From Prasinococcaceae sp. CCMP 1430 (Eukaryota > Prasinodermophyta > Palmophyllophyceae > Prasinococcales > Prasinococcaceae), in the NCBI GenBank assembly GCA_013416795.1, contig RQSC01000015.1:489541-546894 (forward strand): a stretch of 57,354 nucleotides of DNA, read 5' to 3'. The notes under the pieces were generated by a model. The model did not search any database. It saw only the letters and a program-made list of their open reading frames with translations, and was not told the DNA's origin. Below are positions 42,079 through 53,691 of the stretch, one piece after another. The position numbers and the translations under genes are program-made. Numbering within the stretch: position 1 is the first letter of the stretch; the number at the start of each line of letters is the position of its first letter.

Positions 42079-43025
42079 CGCCATCGGCATGTCGAGTGCG
42101 GCCCCGCGTTGGCGGAGTTTGCCTTTGGCGATGGTCAAAACGGATTCGAAAACTTCTGGAGGGTGTCATAAAACCCTAAACATTTCTTTCAAAAAAAGGC
42201 GTCGAAAATGTTCAAATTCGCTTGTTATTGCGTACTTTCGGCGGTGACGGCACCACGTGACGTGACGTCGCGTGCGGCGGCGGCCGCGCGCTGCCGGGGA
42301 TAAAAAAACTCCACCCCACAACCGTACCCCAAACGTCCATTCTCAAAACCTCAACCAGCGCACTCATTTTGCCCTGGGCGTTCGCGTCGCCCACGGGCGC
42401 GCCGCGGCGAAAAAAAAGAGGGTTCGCTCCTGATGCGGATTTGTACTGCGTGGGATGTGTGTGTGTTTTTTTTTTGCTTTTTTTTTTTGCGGGGCCGGGC
42501 GGATCGTCGCGATCCGGGCGGCTCGGCGTTCCCCGAGCGGCGCGGGCGCGCGCGCGCGCGCACACAGGCAGGCACACACAGGCACACACGCACTCACACA
42601 CACAAGCAAGCGCACACACACACGACGAGCCCCTAGCTAGGGGCAGCGCAGACGCGAGCACACACCCGAGAGCACGCGCGCCGCGCAGGACGCGCGCGCG
42701 CGGCGCGGGCGCGCGAGCCCACGCGCACACAGGNNAGGGGCGCGCGCGGGCCGCTTTTGGGCGCGGCGCCGAGGGCGCGGGTGCGTCGCGCCCGCGTGGG
42801 AGTGCGCGCGTGCGCGTGCGCGTGCGCGTGCGTGCGTGTGCGTGCGTGTGCGTGTGCGAGCCTGATGAATGCGGGGTGCTTGCGGTTGCGCGTGTGCGTG
42901 TTCGTGTGTGCGCGCGCGTGCGTTTGGGAATGGGATGGGCGAGGGGGCGTGTGCAGTGGCGTGCGCCCCCTCCTGTCCCCTTCCCCAGCGTGCTCACCTC
43001 CGCAGCAACAGGGGGGAAGGGGGAA

Positions 43026-43028
<3 letters not shown>

Positions 43029-43065
<37 letters not shown>
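43029..43065. repeat. Poly-G run (37 G)
   Basis: Uninterrupted G tract about 180 bases upstream of the DNAL1 start codon; potential G-quadruplex and a likely sequencing-length uncertainty. Confidence 0.95.
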
Positions 43066-43067
<2 letters not shown>

Positions 43068-43246
43068 TACTGCGCCTCCGTGCGGACGGCGCCACTCGCG
43101 CGCGCGCGTGCATGCGCGCCGCGCGCCGGGGGAGCGGTTCGCGCGGGCAGGCCGACGCGCGCGCGCGCGCCCGTGCGCGCCCGTGCGCGCGTGCGCGCGA
43201 GGAGGGGCCCCTGCTGGTGAGGGCGGACACTTAATAAGCGGCCGCT

Positions 43247-44301
43247 ATGTCGAAGGCCACCTCGTGCAAGGAGGCCATCAAGAACTTCGAGACCGCCAAG
43301 GGCGTCGACGCCACGGCCGCGGAAAAGGTGCGAGCGCTGGCGGGCGCGCGTTCGAGTGCGTCCGCTGGCGGCAACGCCAGCACTGCAAAGCCGCGTTCGG
43401 CGCTGACGTGCCGCGCACTGCGGACTTGCGCGCATGCATGCGCGCGCGCTCTCGCGCTCGCATGCGCCGGCGGATGCCCGTGTGCCCCGTCCTCTGCGCG
43501 CAGGTTACGCTGCTCGGTCAGATTCCGCCCATTGAGAAGCTCGACAACTCGCTGCAGACGCTCAAGGCAGTCAAGCACCTCTCGCTCTCCACCAACAGCA
43601 TCGACAAGGTGAGCAGCGCGCGCGTGGGACCGAGCCGCTTCAGCCGGTCGGATGGCAGGGAGACGAGTCCGATGCGCGTGCGCGCGTGCGCGTGCATGTG
43701 CGTGCGCATGCGTGCGCGCCGGCGCTGCTGCGCCCCCGTCGGTGCGATCAGCTGACGCGCGACCGCCATCCGCCCTCGCGCGCGCAGATCACCGGCCTGA
43801 GTGGCCTCGAAAACCTGCAGATCCTGTCGCTGGGACGCAATTGCATCAAGAGGATCGAGAACCTCGACGCCGTGGCGGACTCGCTGGAGGAGCTGTGGAT
43901 CTCGTACAACAACATCTCGTCGCTTTCCAATCTCGACAAGCTGCAGAAGCTGAAGGTGCTGTTCATTTCCAACAACAAGGTGCGTGCGCGCGCAAGCGTC
44001 CACGCGCGTGTGCGCGCGTGCTTGCGCGCGTGCACATGTGCGTTCCTCACACGCACACTCTCTGTCGCCCGCGTCCACCCGCGTGCAGATCAACTCGTGG
44101 GAGGAGGTGGACAAGCTGTCAAACAACTCGGTGCTCGAGAACCTGCTCCTCGTCGGCAACCCGCTGCACGCGCAGTACGAAGACGCGAGTACGCCGAGCT
44201 CCGAGTACCGCCTGCAGGTGCTCAAGCGCTTGCCCACGCTCATCAAGCTCGACGGCATCCCCATCGATCCCGACGAGAGGGCGGCCGTCAAGGCGCTCTA
44301 G
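43247..44301 (+). CDS. DNAL1: Axonemal dynein light chain 1 (LC1)
   Basis: Leucine-rich light chain that binds the motor domain of the outer-arm dynein gamma heavy chain and links it to the doublet. Four phase-0 exons: 43247-43327, 43504-43608, 43788-43979 and 44089-44301. They give 196 residues, the usual LC1 length. The N terminus MSKATSCKEAIKNFE and KLDNSLQTLKAVKHLSLSTN are diagnostic. SDS22-type LRRs follow (GLENLQILSLGRNCIKRIEN, LEELWISYNNISSL, LKVLFISNNK). The C-terminal helix ends RLPTLIKLDGIPIDPDERA. Introns are short (176, 179 and 109 bases), GC-rich, and start GTGCG or GTGAGC. Presence implies motile cilia or flagella in the organism. Confidence 0.96.
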
Positions 44302-44537
44302 GCCTGAGGTGCGCTAGACCCCCCGTCTTCGACTCCGGCCGTCCGTGCGCGATTCCAAAGTGGGCGCATGAGCTTGTAAGTTAAGGGAGACGCGGACGAG
44401 CCGGACGTCTGCGCGTGTGGAGTGCATGGACCATGGGGTGCGTGCGCGCATTCGCGTGCACGCGCGCACGCGCGCGTGTGTCTTAGCCGCGGGGTATTAC
44501 GCGTGCGACGGAGCGCGTGGCGTCCACACCTACGCTT

Positions 44538-46222
44538 TCAGGCGCTCTTGTCGAGCTCCGCGACCAGCCTCTGCGAGAACACGTCGGGGACGTCTGGCTC
44601 CTTGTTTTCCCGGGCCTTGTTGATGACCGTCATACGCTGCGCGGCCTCTCCCTTGGCCCGCGCCCCCGGCAGGGCGGCGCGCTGGGCTGCCTCAAGGTCG
44701 CCATTGAATCCCGCAGGCACGCGTGGCAGGCCCTCGAGTGCCTCATTAAAGAGCCGCACGAGGTCATGAATCAGCGACAGACCCTCCTCCGTCATTTTGT
44801 TGCCGTCCTGCAGCCTGCACGTGCGCCGAGCAAGGCGCGAGAAATCGCCGCGAGGGTCAGGAGCGCGCACGAGCGGGCAAATGCGTGGGAGAATAGGCGG
44901 GGTGCGCCTCAACGCACGCGTGCGGATGCTGCCCGGGGCATGCGCGCGCACGCACTTGTAGCCCTTGCTCGCATCCCAGGTCGGTGGGGCCGGGATGGGA
45001 GTCAGCTCGCGAGGCCCTGCTGCGTACTGGCCGCTCGTGTACTCGCGCTTGTCCCATCGCCACACCTCTGCCCCGCTCGAGTCGCTGATGATCGTGCCCC
45101 ACGTGTAGTGGAACAGGGGCGCGTCGGTCCGCTTGACGGAGTTGGGCGGCTGAATCATCATGGACTCGTCGACGTCGAGTTCCAGACCCGCCTTGCGGCA
45201 GGCCAGGCTGAAGCCATACATGTCGCGCACCCACCCGAGACGAGCCGCCACGCTGCTGTTTGCCTCTATGCGCGCATTCATCTCGGCCCAGTGCGGCATC
45301 GTGCGCGCGAACGCCGCGCTTTCGAGGATGCTCGGGGCGTTGCCCGAGCGCGGCACGAGGCTCGCCGGCCCATACTTGGCCTGGGGCAGCAGAGCCTCGA
45401 TTATGTCACGCACGCCAGGGTGGGTCGGGAACACGTAGTTGAACTGCGTTGCGACGTCCCCATCCCGAGGTGCGACGGGCGTTGACCAACGACGGGGTAA
45501 AGGGCGGGCGTCAGTGCGCGCACGCGCGAATGGCAGGCCCTAGCCGGAGCGCGCATGTGCTTGCGAACGTGCGTCGCCGCATGATGCGGGCGCTCAGGCG
45601 CGCACGCACCTTGAAACCCCTCCCTTTACCGGGCGTTGGCAGGTCGGCAGTGGTGATCGGCCTCGCGTACAGGTAGTCCGTCTCGACCAGCATGAGGTGC
45701 GAGCATGTAGCCGCGTCGTCGGTGTGCAGCCAAGAGGACACAGCCGCAGCGCGGTCGGCGACCGGGTACACGCAGTAGTCGTCGCAGTCGGCGTGCAGCG
45801 GCTCCACCCGCCACGTAGGCACCTCGTGCACAAGCTCGTCGTCCGTGGAGCGATGCAGCACGCGCGTGAAGGCGCGCATGAGCCCGTCGCTGCGCGCCGC
45901 CGCGCGCAGGTACGACGCATACATTACCCTCGTCTGCCAGTTCACTGCGGAGCCGAGCGCGGCGCCGAGGGAGGGGGGGGGGGAACCTGCCACCGGCGCT
46001 GCTGCGCTCGAGCAGCGCACCGCGCTCCTCAGAAGGATCAGCACGCGCGATGCATGTCTGGTCCGGGACGTGAGGACGCCGAGCGCTCGCGCACGCACTG
46101 TACGGCGTCCCGTTGCTCGTCAGCACCGTGTGCAGGCATTGCTCGTGAGCCCGGGCCTCGCCCGCCGCCGCCGCCGCGACCAGGGCGGCCGCACACGCGA
46201 GAGCGACGACGCGTCGCGCCAT
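44538..46222 (-). CDS. HPAT-type peptidyl glycosyltransferase (hydroxyproline O-arabinosyltransferase family)
   Basis: Secretory-pathway glycosyltransferase. Plant HPATs add arabinose to hydroxyproline, and related enzymes add galactose to serine in extensin-like proteins; which activity applies here is unknown. Four exons: 46222-46099, 45944-45610, 45443-44956 and 44814-44538, in frame, giving 407 residues. A signal peptide opens the protein ([20 protein letters not shown]). Family blocks: CLHTVLTSNGTPY joined to MNWQTRVMYASYL, TRVLHRSTDDELVHEVPTW and HLMLVETDYLYARPI. The usual E-x-D metal site reads ETD here. PLFHYTWGT sits near the C terminus. It converges on DNAL1. Its start lies 150 bases from the helicase ORF on the opposite strand, so the two may share a bidirectional promoter. 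Confidence 0.82.
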
Positions 46223-46371
46223 CGGCGCTTCGAAGGGGAGCGGGCCCGCGCCCCCACCACCACCACCACCCGCGCCACCACCGCCGCCGCCCCGCTGTGT
46301 GGGCGTGCGGCGCCCGCACACGCGCCCGGGGAACTTTTTCTTTTTTTCTTTTATTTTCTTCATGTTTTTAA

Positions 46372-46514
46372 ATGACGCAGGCGTGTGGTTCGTGCGGGCA
46401 CCTAACAGATGTGAGACTCTCCCGTGGGTGTTCGTTGCGCATGCGTTGTGACCTGCGTACTTTCAAACTGAAGGTGTGCTTGGAGAGAGGGCGGCTGGTG
46501 CCACACAGCGCACC

Positions 46515-46552
<38 letters not shown>

Positions 46553-49500
46553 TGGGCAGCGCGCTGGAGGCTGGTGACCTTTCTGCCGCGCAGGCGGACG
46601 GCGCGGAGGCCGGGGGGGCGTCCGGGGCCGTCGTTGTGGCGGCGGGCTCGGACGCGGGCCCTGCGGCGTTCATGGCGCAGCTTGCGGCGTACGAGGAGCG
46701 CGCGAGGGCGGCAGAGGCGCGTGAGCGCGTGGCGAAGAACCGCGAGGCGGCGGCCGAGGCGCTCGCCCGGGAGGCCGAGGCGCGCGCGGCGCGCGCTGAG
46801 AGTGCGCTCGCCGAGGCCGACGCGTGCGCTGCGAACGCGCTCGCAGAGGCAAATGCGCGCGCGGCGCACGCAGACAAGGAGGTCGAGGTGCTCGAGGTTC
46901 GCTTGAAAGAGGAGTACGCCGCGCGCATCCAGGGCGCGGCCAACGCTGCCACCCTCGCCACGCGGCTTTCGAACGAGGCCGCCGAGCACCGGGTCGAACG
47001 CGAGAAGTGGATGGCGAAGTACGAGGCCATGGACAAGAACTTCGAGCGCGAGCGCGCGCACCTCGTGGCCAACATCGAGCAGTTGAAGACCGAGCGCGAG
47101 CACGAGAGGACCGAATTCGACTCGCGTTACAAGCAAATGGAGCTTCTGACGGCGAGGGTGACGGAGTCGATCGAGCCTCACGCCGATGCGGCGCACGCGG
47201 GCGCGCCTGGGGGCGCGCCGGCAGTGCCGCACAGCCAGGAGCCGAAAGAGCTCCTGGCCGATGCGCACGACAAACAGGGCGGTCCGCAGAAGCCCGAGTC
47301 GCCCCCGCCTCAGCAGCAGCCGGCCACGTGGCCCCCGGTCCCGCCGCTAGACAAGGGCGAGGACGCTCAGGTGTCATTCGGGGCAGGGACCTGCCCAGAT
47401 GACAACGACAACAACAGCAGTGGCACAGCGCGCGTGACTCTCGAGAAAGCCATTGAGGTCCAACAGCCTCGGCGCGGCGCGACGGAGGCCGAAGGCGCAG
47501 GCCCAGCATCGCAACTTGCAGGGGCGGACGGCGGCGACGACGGTGAGGTGGTCGCGTTTCTTTGGAAGCGCACGGCCAATGGCGGCTTTGCGCTCGGCCC
47601 AGCCTCAAGTGATCTGTGTGTTGACGAGGCGTTGCAAGCCCGAAAGGAAGGGCGCTGGGATGAGCTCAAGGAGCTGCAGCGCAACATGAAGGCAGGTTTC
47701 TTGGGTTACATGAACGACATCGTTGCATTGCGACACCAAGCAAAAGCGGTAGCCGATGCGGCAGCTGCACTCGCGCATACGTACACATATGACGATGGCA
47801 ACCCGGGCGCATCGCCCGACTACGACTCTGACAACGACTTTGCTATGGTCGACGCCGCACCTGACGCTGCACTGGATGGTGCCGACGTCGATGAGGATGA
47901 CGACGACATTGCTTTTGAGGTGTTTGCTGGCGATGCCGATGATGGTACAAGTGAGGAACGGCGTGATGAGGTGGACTCCGGTGCGGGCGACAACAGCGAG
48001 GATGACGACGATGCAATGAGCGATGACGGCGCCACCATGGAGGACAACAGCACTCTGCCGCACGCGGCACCTTCCCTCGCGCGTGCAGCCGGTGGGATGG
48101 ACTCGGCCGACACGCACCGCAACGCACAGAAGAGGCCAGCCGGCGACGTTCTTGCTCCGCCAGGTGGACACAAGGCCTCCAAGCAGGCCCGTCGTCGTGT
48201 CACCCCCAAGGCATTGAGCGCCGCCGATGTGCGCAGCTTGGAGGCGGAACTCGAGCAGAGGCGCGAGGCTGCCGAACGCGCGAATCCCAACATTGCGGGG
48301 ATGCGTGGCGGCGGCGGGATGGGTCCGCTGGAGACGCTCATCGGCACCCTCGAGACCCCGGGCTCGGCGCTTGCGAGGGATGTGGTGGAGGCGCAGCGAA
48401 AGAAGATCGAAGCGCAATGGGAGGCCACCGAGAGGCCTCAACTGGACAAGACGCGCGCTGTGATCTGGAAGGAGGTGACTTCGAGCAGCGCTGTTGATCT
48501 CGCGCAGGAGCTGGCGAGTTTCCGCGCGCGGCTTGCCAAGCTCACCCAGAGCCTAGTCGAGAGCTTCGAGGACGAGTGCGGGAGAGGTGTCCCCCCGGAG
48601 GACGCAGCGCGTCGATGCAGTGCGATGAAATTCACTGTTGCGTCCATCTGCCGACTGAAGTATCTACAGTCCCTGGCAGGCATGTCGGAGGCGCCTGACG
48701 ATGTGCGCGCGGAGGATCAGAGTGGCGATGGGGAAGCCCAGCGGCCTGCTGAACCTGTGAGTCGCAAGCACAGCGGCCGGGGCAACATTGCCCGCGACGT
48801 CGGCAGTACGGTGACGCTCGTCGATCTCATCAAGGCTGGCTTGGTAGAGGCCGGGAACAACGCTCTCGTGCTGCGCCTCAAACAGCAGGAGTTCGTGGCC
48901 GACCTGGACAAAGACGGGACAATCCGTTTCGAGGGGTGCGCCTTCAACTCGCTCAACGCTTTCGGCTCGCACGTTGCGAAGCTCTTTTCTGACAAGCTGA
49001 CCGTCAGTGCCTGGTTCGCGACACGACATCAGGGCAAGAAGATGTCTGAGTACAAGGCGACGTACAAGCAGCAGGTGCGCGAGGATATGGCGGACTTCAT
49101 CGAGGACGACATGCCAGAGGACACGATCGCGCAAGAGCGGGAGAAGGAACAGGAGGCTCCACAGAGAGTCCACGGAGTTGCCAACGGCGAGACGATCAAT
49201 CTCCTCGCCACCGACTGCGATGACACAGCCGACGGGATTGCGCAGGACTCCGCGCCGGCTGCCAAGCGCACGAAGAGCAAAGTCCGCGCGACCAACACGC
49301 AAATCATTCATCCTGCCTCGACCTCGCCCAATCACAGCAAAACGTATGTTCTGTGCTCTTTGTCTGAGGGAGATGCCTGCGAAGTGAGCGCAGACACCGA
49401 ACAGCCGGGCTCGGGTGACGAGTTTTGGCTGCCTGCGACGTTCGTAAAGCCCCTGTCCAGCGACGGGCGGGGCAAGTATGCGAGCGCCCAGGTGAAGCTA

Positions 49501-52500
49501 TCGCAGGCTTCTTCGCCGATACACACAGCCTTGGTCAAAGTGCGCCCGGTGCCGCCGAGTGCCCCTGACGACGAGCTGAGAGGATTCCAGGACGTCACTG
49601 TGGGGGAGACCGTCGAGGTGAAGGTGGAGTCAAAGGGCGCCCCCGGTGGCATTTGGAAACGCCTCGTGGTCGCACGCCAGGCCACGGCGGGCGCGTGGTA
49701 TGACTGCGCCACGCTCGCCGAGATTGGATTGCAAATTGGCGGAAATATCGGCGACGCAAGCGTCGGGCAGAACGCGAGCGTCGACGCAGCCACTGACATG
49801 GATGCCTCGCCTGCGTGGGGGCGCGTTTTGTCCAGGTTGCGAGCGGCGAAAGGGAGGAGCGGCTTGGAGGCCTTTGATGCATTCATTTGCGCCCACGGGC
49901 GTGGTCTGAATGACGTGCCCCCGGGGCTGCGGCGCCTGGGTGCGCAGGTTGCAAATGCGACGGTAACGACGGCGGCGCCGCTGCTGCGGGACGGCGGCGA
50001 GCGCATGCCTCGCATCCGCAGAGCGGCCAACTGGGATCCCACAGGCCAAAAATGGACGCCCATTGCGGCGCTCCCCCCTCGGCGCTGCAGAAGACTGCTG
50101 AAGAATCTTGGTTCGCGGTCTGACGCGCGCGAGAGAAGCCGCGCGCTGGCCCGGTGCCACAGCCACGCATTCGCCGGCGCATCCGAAGATCGCGCGCTCG
50201 CATCGGCGAGGTTGCAGTTTGCAAAGAAGCTTGCGCGCACGCCCACGTACCGCTTCGACGACACAAAGCACGTTCTCAGGGTCTCAGATCCGAGCGACGC
50301 CGCCCAGCTTGCCACCGACAGCAACGGCAGGCCCGACCGAGAGTTCGTGTACGTTTCGAGCAAGGGCGGGCGGCGGCGAGGGGGATTTACGAAGTCGCCA
50401 TTGTCGCAGGTGCGCAGGGCCAAGAGCGCAGGCAAAGACAAGGGCAAGGGACGGGCTGTCCCGAGCCCGAGTGCTGCTGCTGCGCGGCGGCGCGCGCGCG
50501 ACAAGAAGAGCCAGAGGCGCCTCGCCGAGTCCACGCGGGAAATTCACACTGCGGGCGCGCCGTTGCCTGCAGGGGCAGATCTCGACGGTGCCGACAGCGG
50601 GGCGCATGTCCTGCGTGCGGGCATCCCGCAGGTGTGTGGCGGAAGAGACATCACGGTGCTGCCCTATTTGGCGAATCAGCTGAAGAATCATCAGTGGGAT
50701 GGCCTACGCTACGTGTGGGATGCCATCGTCAGCAGGCCTCGCATGGCGGAGCTGTCAGACTCAGACTCAGACGACGACGGCGACGATGATGACGATGGCG
50801 CCGGACGCGACGATGCGACGGGTGGGTGCATCCTGGGCCACTCGATGGGCCTTGGAAAGTCCTTGCAGGCGATCGCGCTCATGCACACGCTGCGCAAGTA
50901 CGAGCTGGCGACGCGTTTCCTTCTCGTAGTTCCTGCCAACGTCGTCTTCAATTGGGTGCACGAGCTTGGCAAGTGGCTGCCCAATGGTGAGAGCTTCGTG
51001 CTCTACAATTGCACTGTGTACACCCGCGATGATCGCGCGCGCGCCGTGGTGCGCTGGGCTCGAGACGGGGGGCTCCTGTTGATGACCTACCACAACTTCG
51101 CCGAGCTCGTGAGCGGTGCAGGTCGAATGCCTAGCCAGCATGACGACGTGTTTGCTGTGAAAGCCATGAAGGACGCAGCGAACAAGCTCAGCGAATGCAC
51201 GGACCTGGTTATCCTCGACGAGGGCCATGAGCTTCGCAACAGCAGCACGCAGAAAGCTGCTGCGTTCAGTTCGTTCCAGTGCCCCATGCGCGTCGTGCTG
51301 ACCGGCTACCCGTTGCAGAACAGCCTTGAGGAGTACTGGACCATGATGAACTTCGTGGCCCCGGGGTTTCTCGGCACGGAGGGCGAATTTCGGGAGGAGT
51401 TCGTGGTACCGATCAAGGAGGGCAACCAGGAAGGCGCGTCGTCGATCGATCGCAGGGTGATGAAGCGGCAGCTGCACGTCCTGCGAGGGTTGGTCGAGGA
51501 TCACTGCCACAGGCTCGGCGCCGACATCCTTCAGGCGGAGCTCGCGGCGCAGGGCGTCACGCTTCACGAGCACGTGCTGCGGGTGGCTATGGTCCCGTTC
51601 CAGGAGGCGCTCTATGCACGGTGGATCGACCTCGCAATTCGCGCGAACGTCGATAGCTTTGTCGTACAGTTCGCGGGCCGGCGCATTATGTGCCACCCAC
51701 ACCTCTTCAAGGTCATTGACATCGACGGCACGAAGAAGGAGGATGCCCCCATCTCAGTAGACGCACTGACGGATGCGTCAATTCGTGCCGTGGATGCCAT
51801 AGAGGCCGCACTTGTGCGGGCCCTCGACGGACGTGATTTCAGATCAGGCCCGTGGCCTCCTCCCTCGCAGCTCGGTGCCTTCGTCGCCACGGCGCTCGAC
51901 TCTGCGCCCGAGGCCGCGGCGGTGGCCGCCGGGCTCGCCAATCAACTCAAAGGTTATGGCGAGAACGGTAGGGATACGACACTCGCTGAACTCAATGCAG
52001 AGAAACGGCGGCTTGCTGTAGCTGGTGCAGTCTCGAGCATATGTACCCCGCAGCACATTGAAAGCCTTCACCGGTCCGCATGCAAGGGCGGGGTGAACGC
52101 TGTGATTGCGCGAAACGAGTCAATCGCCCTCGCCTTGGGCAAGGAATACGTGCCCCGCGTCATGGCAACGCGGGCGTGGCGTCTCGCCAAGGCCGACGCC
52201 ACTGACGGCGGAGCGAGCGAGCCTTCGGGGCGCGTGAGTGTGCCACCGGACCCCACGCACGCCGCGAAGCTGCGAGTCCTGCTCAGCATTGCGGACGCAG
52301 TACAACAGAAGGGGGAGAAATTGCTCGTGTTCACCGACTCGGTCGAATTCATCCACCAGGTCCTCGTGCCGGTTCTGCGCAAGCTCGGATGGCGCCAGAA
52401 CGCCGAGTACTTCCACATCGACGGCAGCGTCGTGCCGGCGAAGCGCCAGGACGCCGTGCGGCACTTCAACAAGTCAAAGCGTGCCAGGATGTTCATTCTC

Positions 52501-53193
52501 TCTACAAAGGCCGGCGCCCTGGGAATCAACCTCACGTCGGCCAACCACTGCGTGCTGTTCGATGAGATTTGGAACCCTTCCTGGCGCAACCAGGCGCTGC
52601 ACCGTTGCTTTCGCATGGGTCAGGAGAAGCCCGTGCACGTGTATCGACTGATCGGCAGCGGCACCTTCGAGGAGATGGTGTACAAGACGTCGCTGGAGAA
52701 GGAGCGCCTGTTCTGCAGCGTCGTCGACAGCCAGAACGTCGGCCTGGCCTCCCATCGCAACAAAAAGATGGCGTTCGAGCGCTACACGAAGCACTCCCCC
52801 GACCTCGACGGCATGACCGCCGTGGCGGACGGAGTGGGCACCTCTGGCGCGGGTGGGCGGGCAGCGGCGGAGCACAGCTCCGTGCTCCGCGACCTGGCTC
52901 GCGCCGGCGCGTCTCAGGCGCTGCCGCTGCTCTCGGTGTACTCGGCGCGCGACGACATGCCGCCAGAGCAGCAGCTCGACCGCGACGACCGCGTTGGCGC
53001 CCTACGCGACGCCGTCGGGCGCTTCAGCAGGATGACCGGCCGCAAGGCCACGGCCGCTGAAGCGGGCGGCGGCGGCGGTGCCGCCGGCGGCTCCGCCGCG
53101 GCGGCGCGCGCCGAGCGCCGCGTGACCCGCCAGCGGCAGCGCAAGCTCGACGAGCTGCTGCGCCGCGAGGAAAGGACCGGGGCGGAGGGCTGA
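46372..53193 (+). CDS. ATRX: ATRX/ARIP4-like SNF2-family chromatin remodelling ATPase
   Basis: Large nuclear DNA translocase, 2,273 residues if read from 46372, intronless. N-terminal part: long Ala/Glu coiled coil (about residues 100-260), then acidic and low-complexity stretches. Helicase lobe 1 carries CILGHSMGLGKSLQAIALMH (Walker A, about residue 1493), ILDEGHELRN (DEGH box, about 1615, typical of ATRX rather than generic SNF2), and LTGYPLQNSLEEYWTMMNFV. Lobe 2 carries KLLVFTDSVEFIHQVL, LSTKAGALGINLTSAN and QALHRCFRMGQEKPVHVYRL (motif VI, about 2076). No ADD zinc domain was seen. The start is uncertain. The ORF runs through a C33 homopolymer (46520-46552) that would encode ten prolines, and ATG at 46672, just before the coiled coil, is a credible alternative. 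Confidence 0.88.
46520..46552. repeat. Poly-C run (33 C) at the 5' end of the helicase ORF
   Basis: Preceded by GCCACACAGCGC, as is the C run at 27146. Any length change not divisible by three would break the upstream frame, which favours a start after it. Confidence 0.95.
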
Positions 53194-53691
53194 CCCAGGC
53201 GTGCGGCCTCCCTCGCGCCAGGATGTGATGTAAACCCTACAATGATATTTGTACCATAAACGTAACCCAAACCATCGAATTCGCGAGCGGAGGACTGCGC
53301 GCGCTGCGCACGGGACCACTCCGCGCGCCCTGGGCGCGCGGGGGGCGCCTGGTCGCGCCCCCCTCTCCCCCCTCTGCCTGGGCAGGACACGCGCACGCAC
53401 GCACGCGGGCGCGCCCGCGCGCACACACACACATACCCCCGTACGGGCGTGCGCGCGCGCGTACGCACGCCCTGCCGCGCCCCCCCGCACCCACGCGCTC
53501 TTTTTTGCGCACGCTCTCGCTGGCGTGGGAGCGGGGGGCAAGAGCGTGGGCGGGCGGCAGAGAGGGGGGAGGCGAGCGCAGCCGATGGTGCGGACGCGCG
53601 GTTCGGAAGCGGCGGCGACGCCGTCGCCGCTGCGGCGGCTGAAGCGGACGGGGCGCGACCGCGCGGCCGAGGCGCACGCTCCGTGTGCTGC
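53194..53691. other. Intergenic region, helicase to DUF4211-like gene
   Basis: Short AT-rich stretch (53225-53285) then GC- and CA-rich low complexity (53390-53500). It stays open in the downstream frame from 53449, but residues there are Arg/Ala/Pro noise. Confidence 0.5.

Larger units (their letters stand above)
41431..43246. other. Repeat-rich intergenic region
   Basis: No gene supported. Contains a single N (41439), poly-T and poly-A tracts (41526-41535, 41790-41870), the 46-base tandem repeat below, CA and CG dinucleotide tracts (42550-42620, 42810-42860), two N (42734-42735), and a G37 run before the DNAL1 start. Long ORFs here are low-complexity artefacts. Confidence 0.7.

Noticed and set aside
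42170-42182. AAACCCTAAA and other single TTAGGG-like words (11705, 29824, 36533)
   Set aside because: Single units only, scattered; not interstitial telomere arrays.
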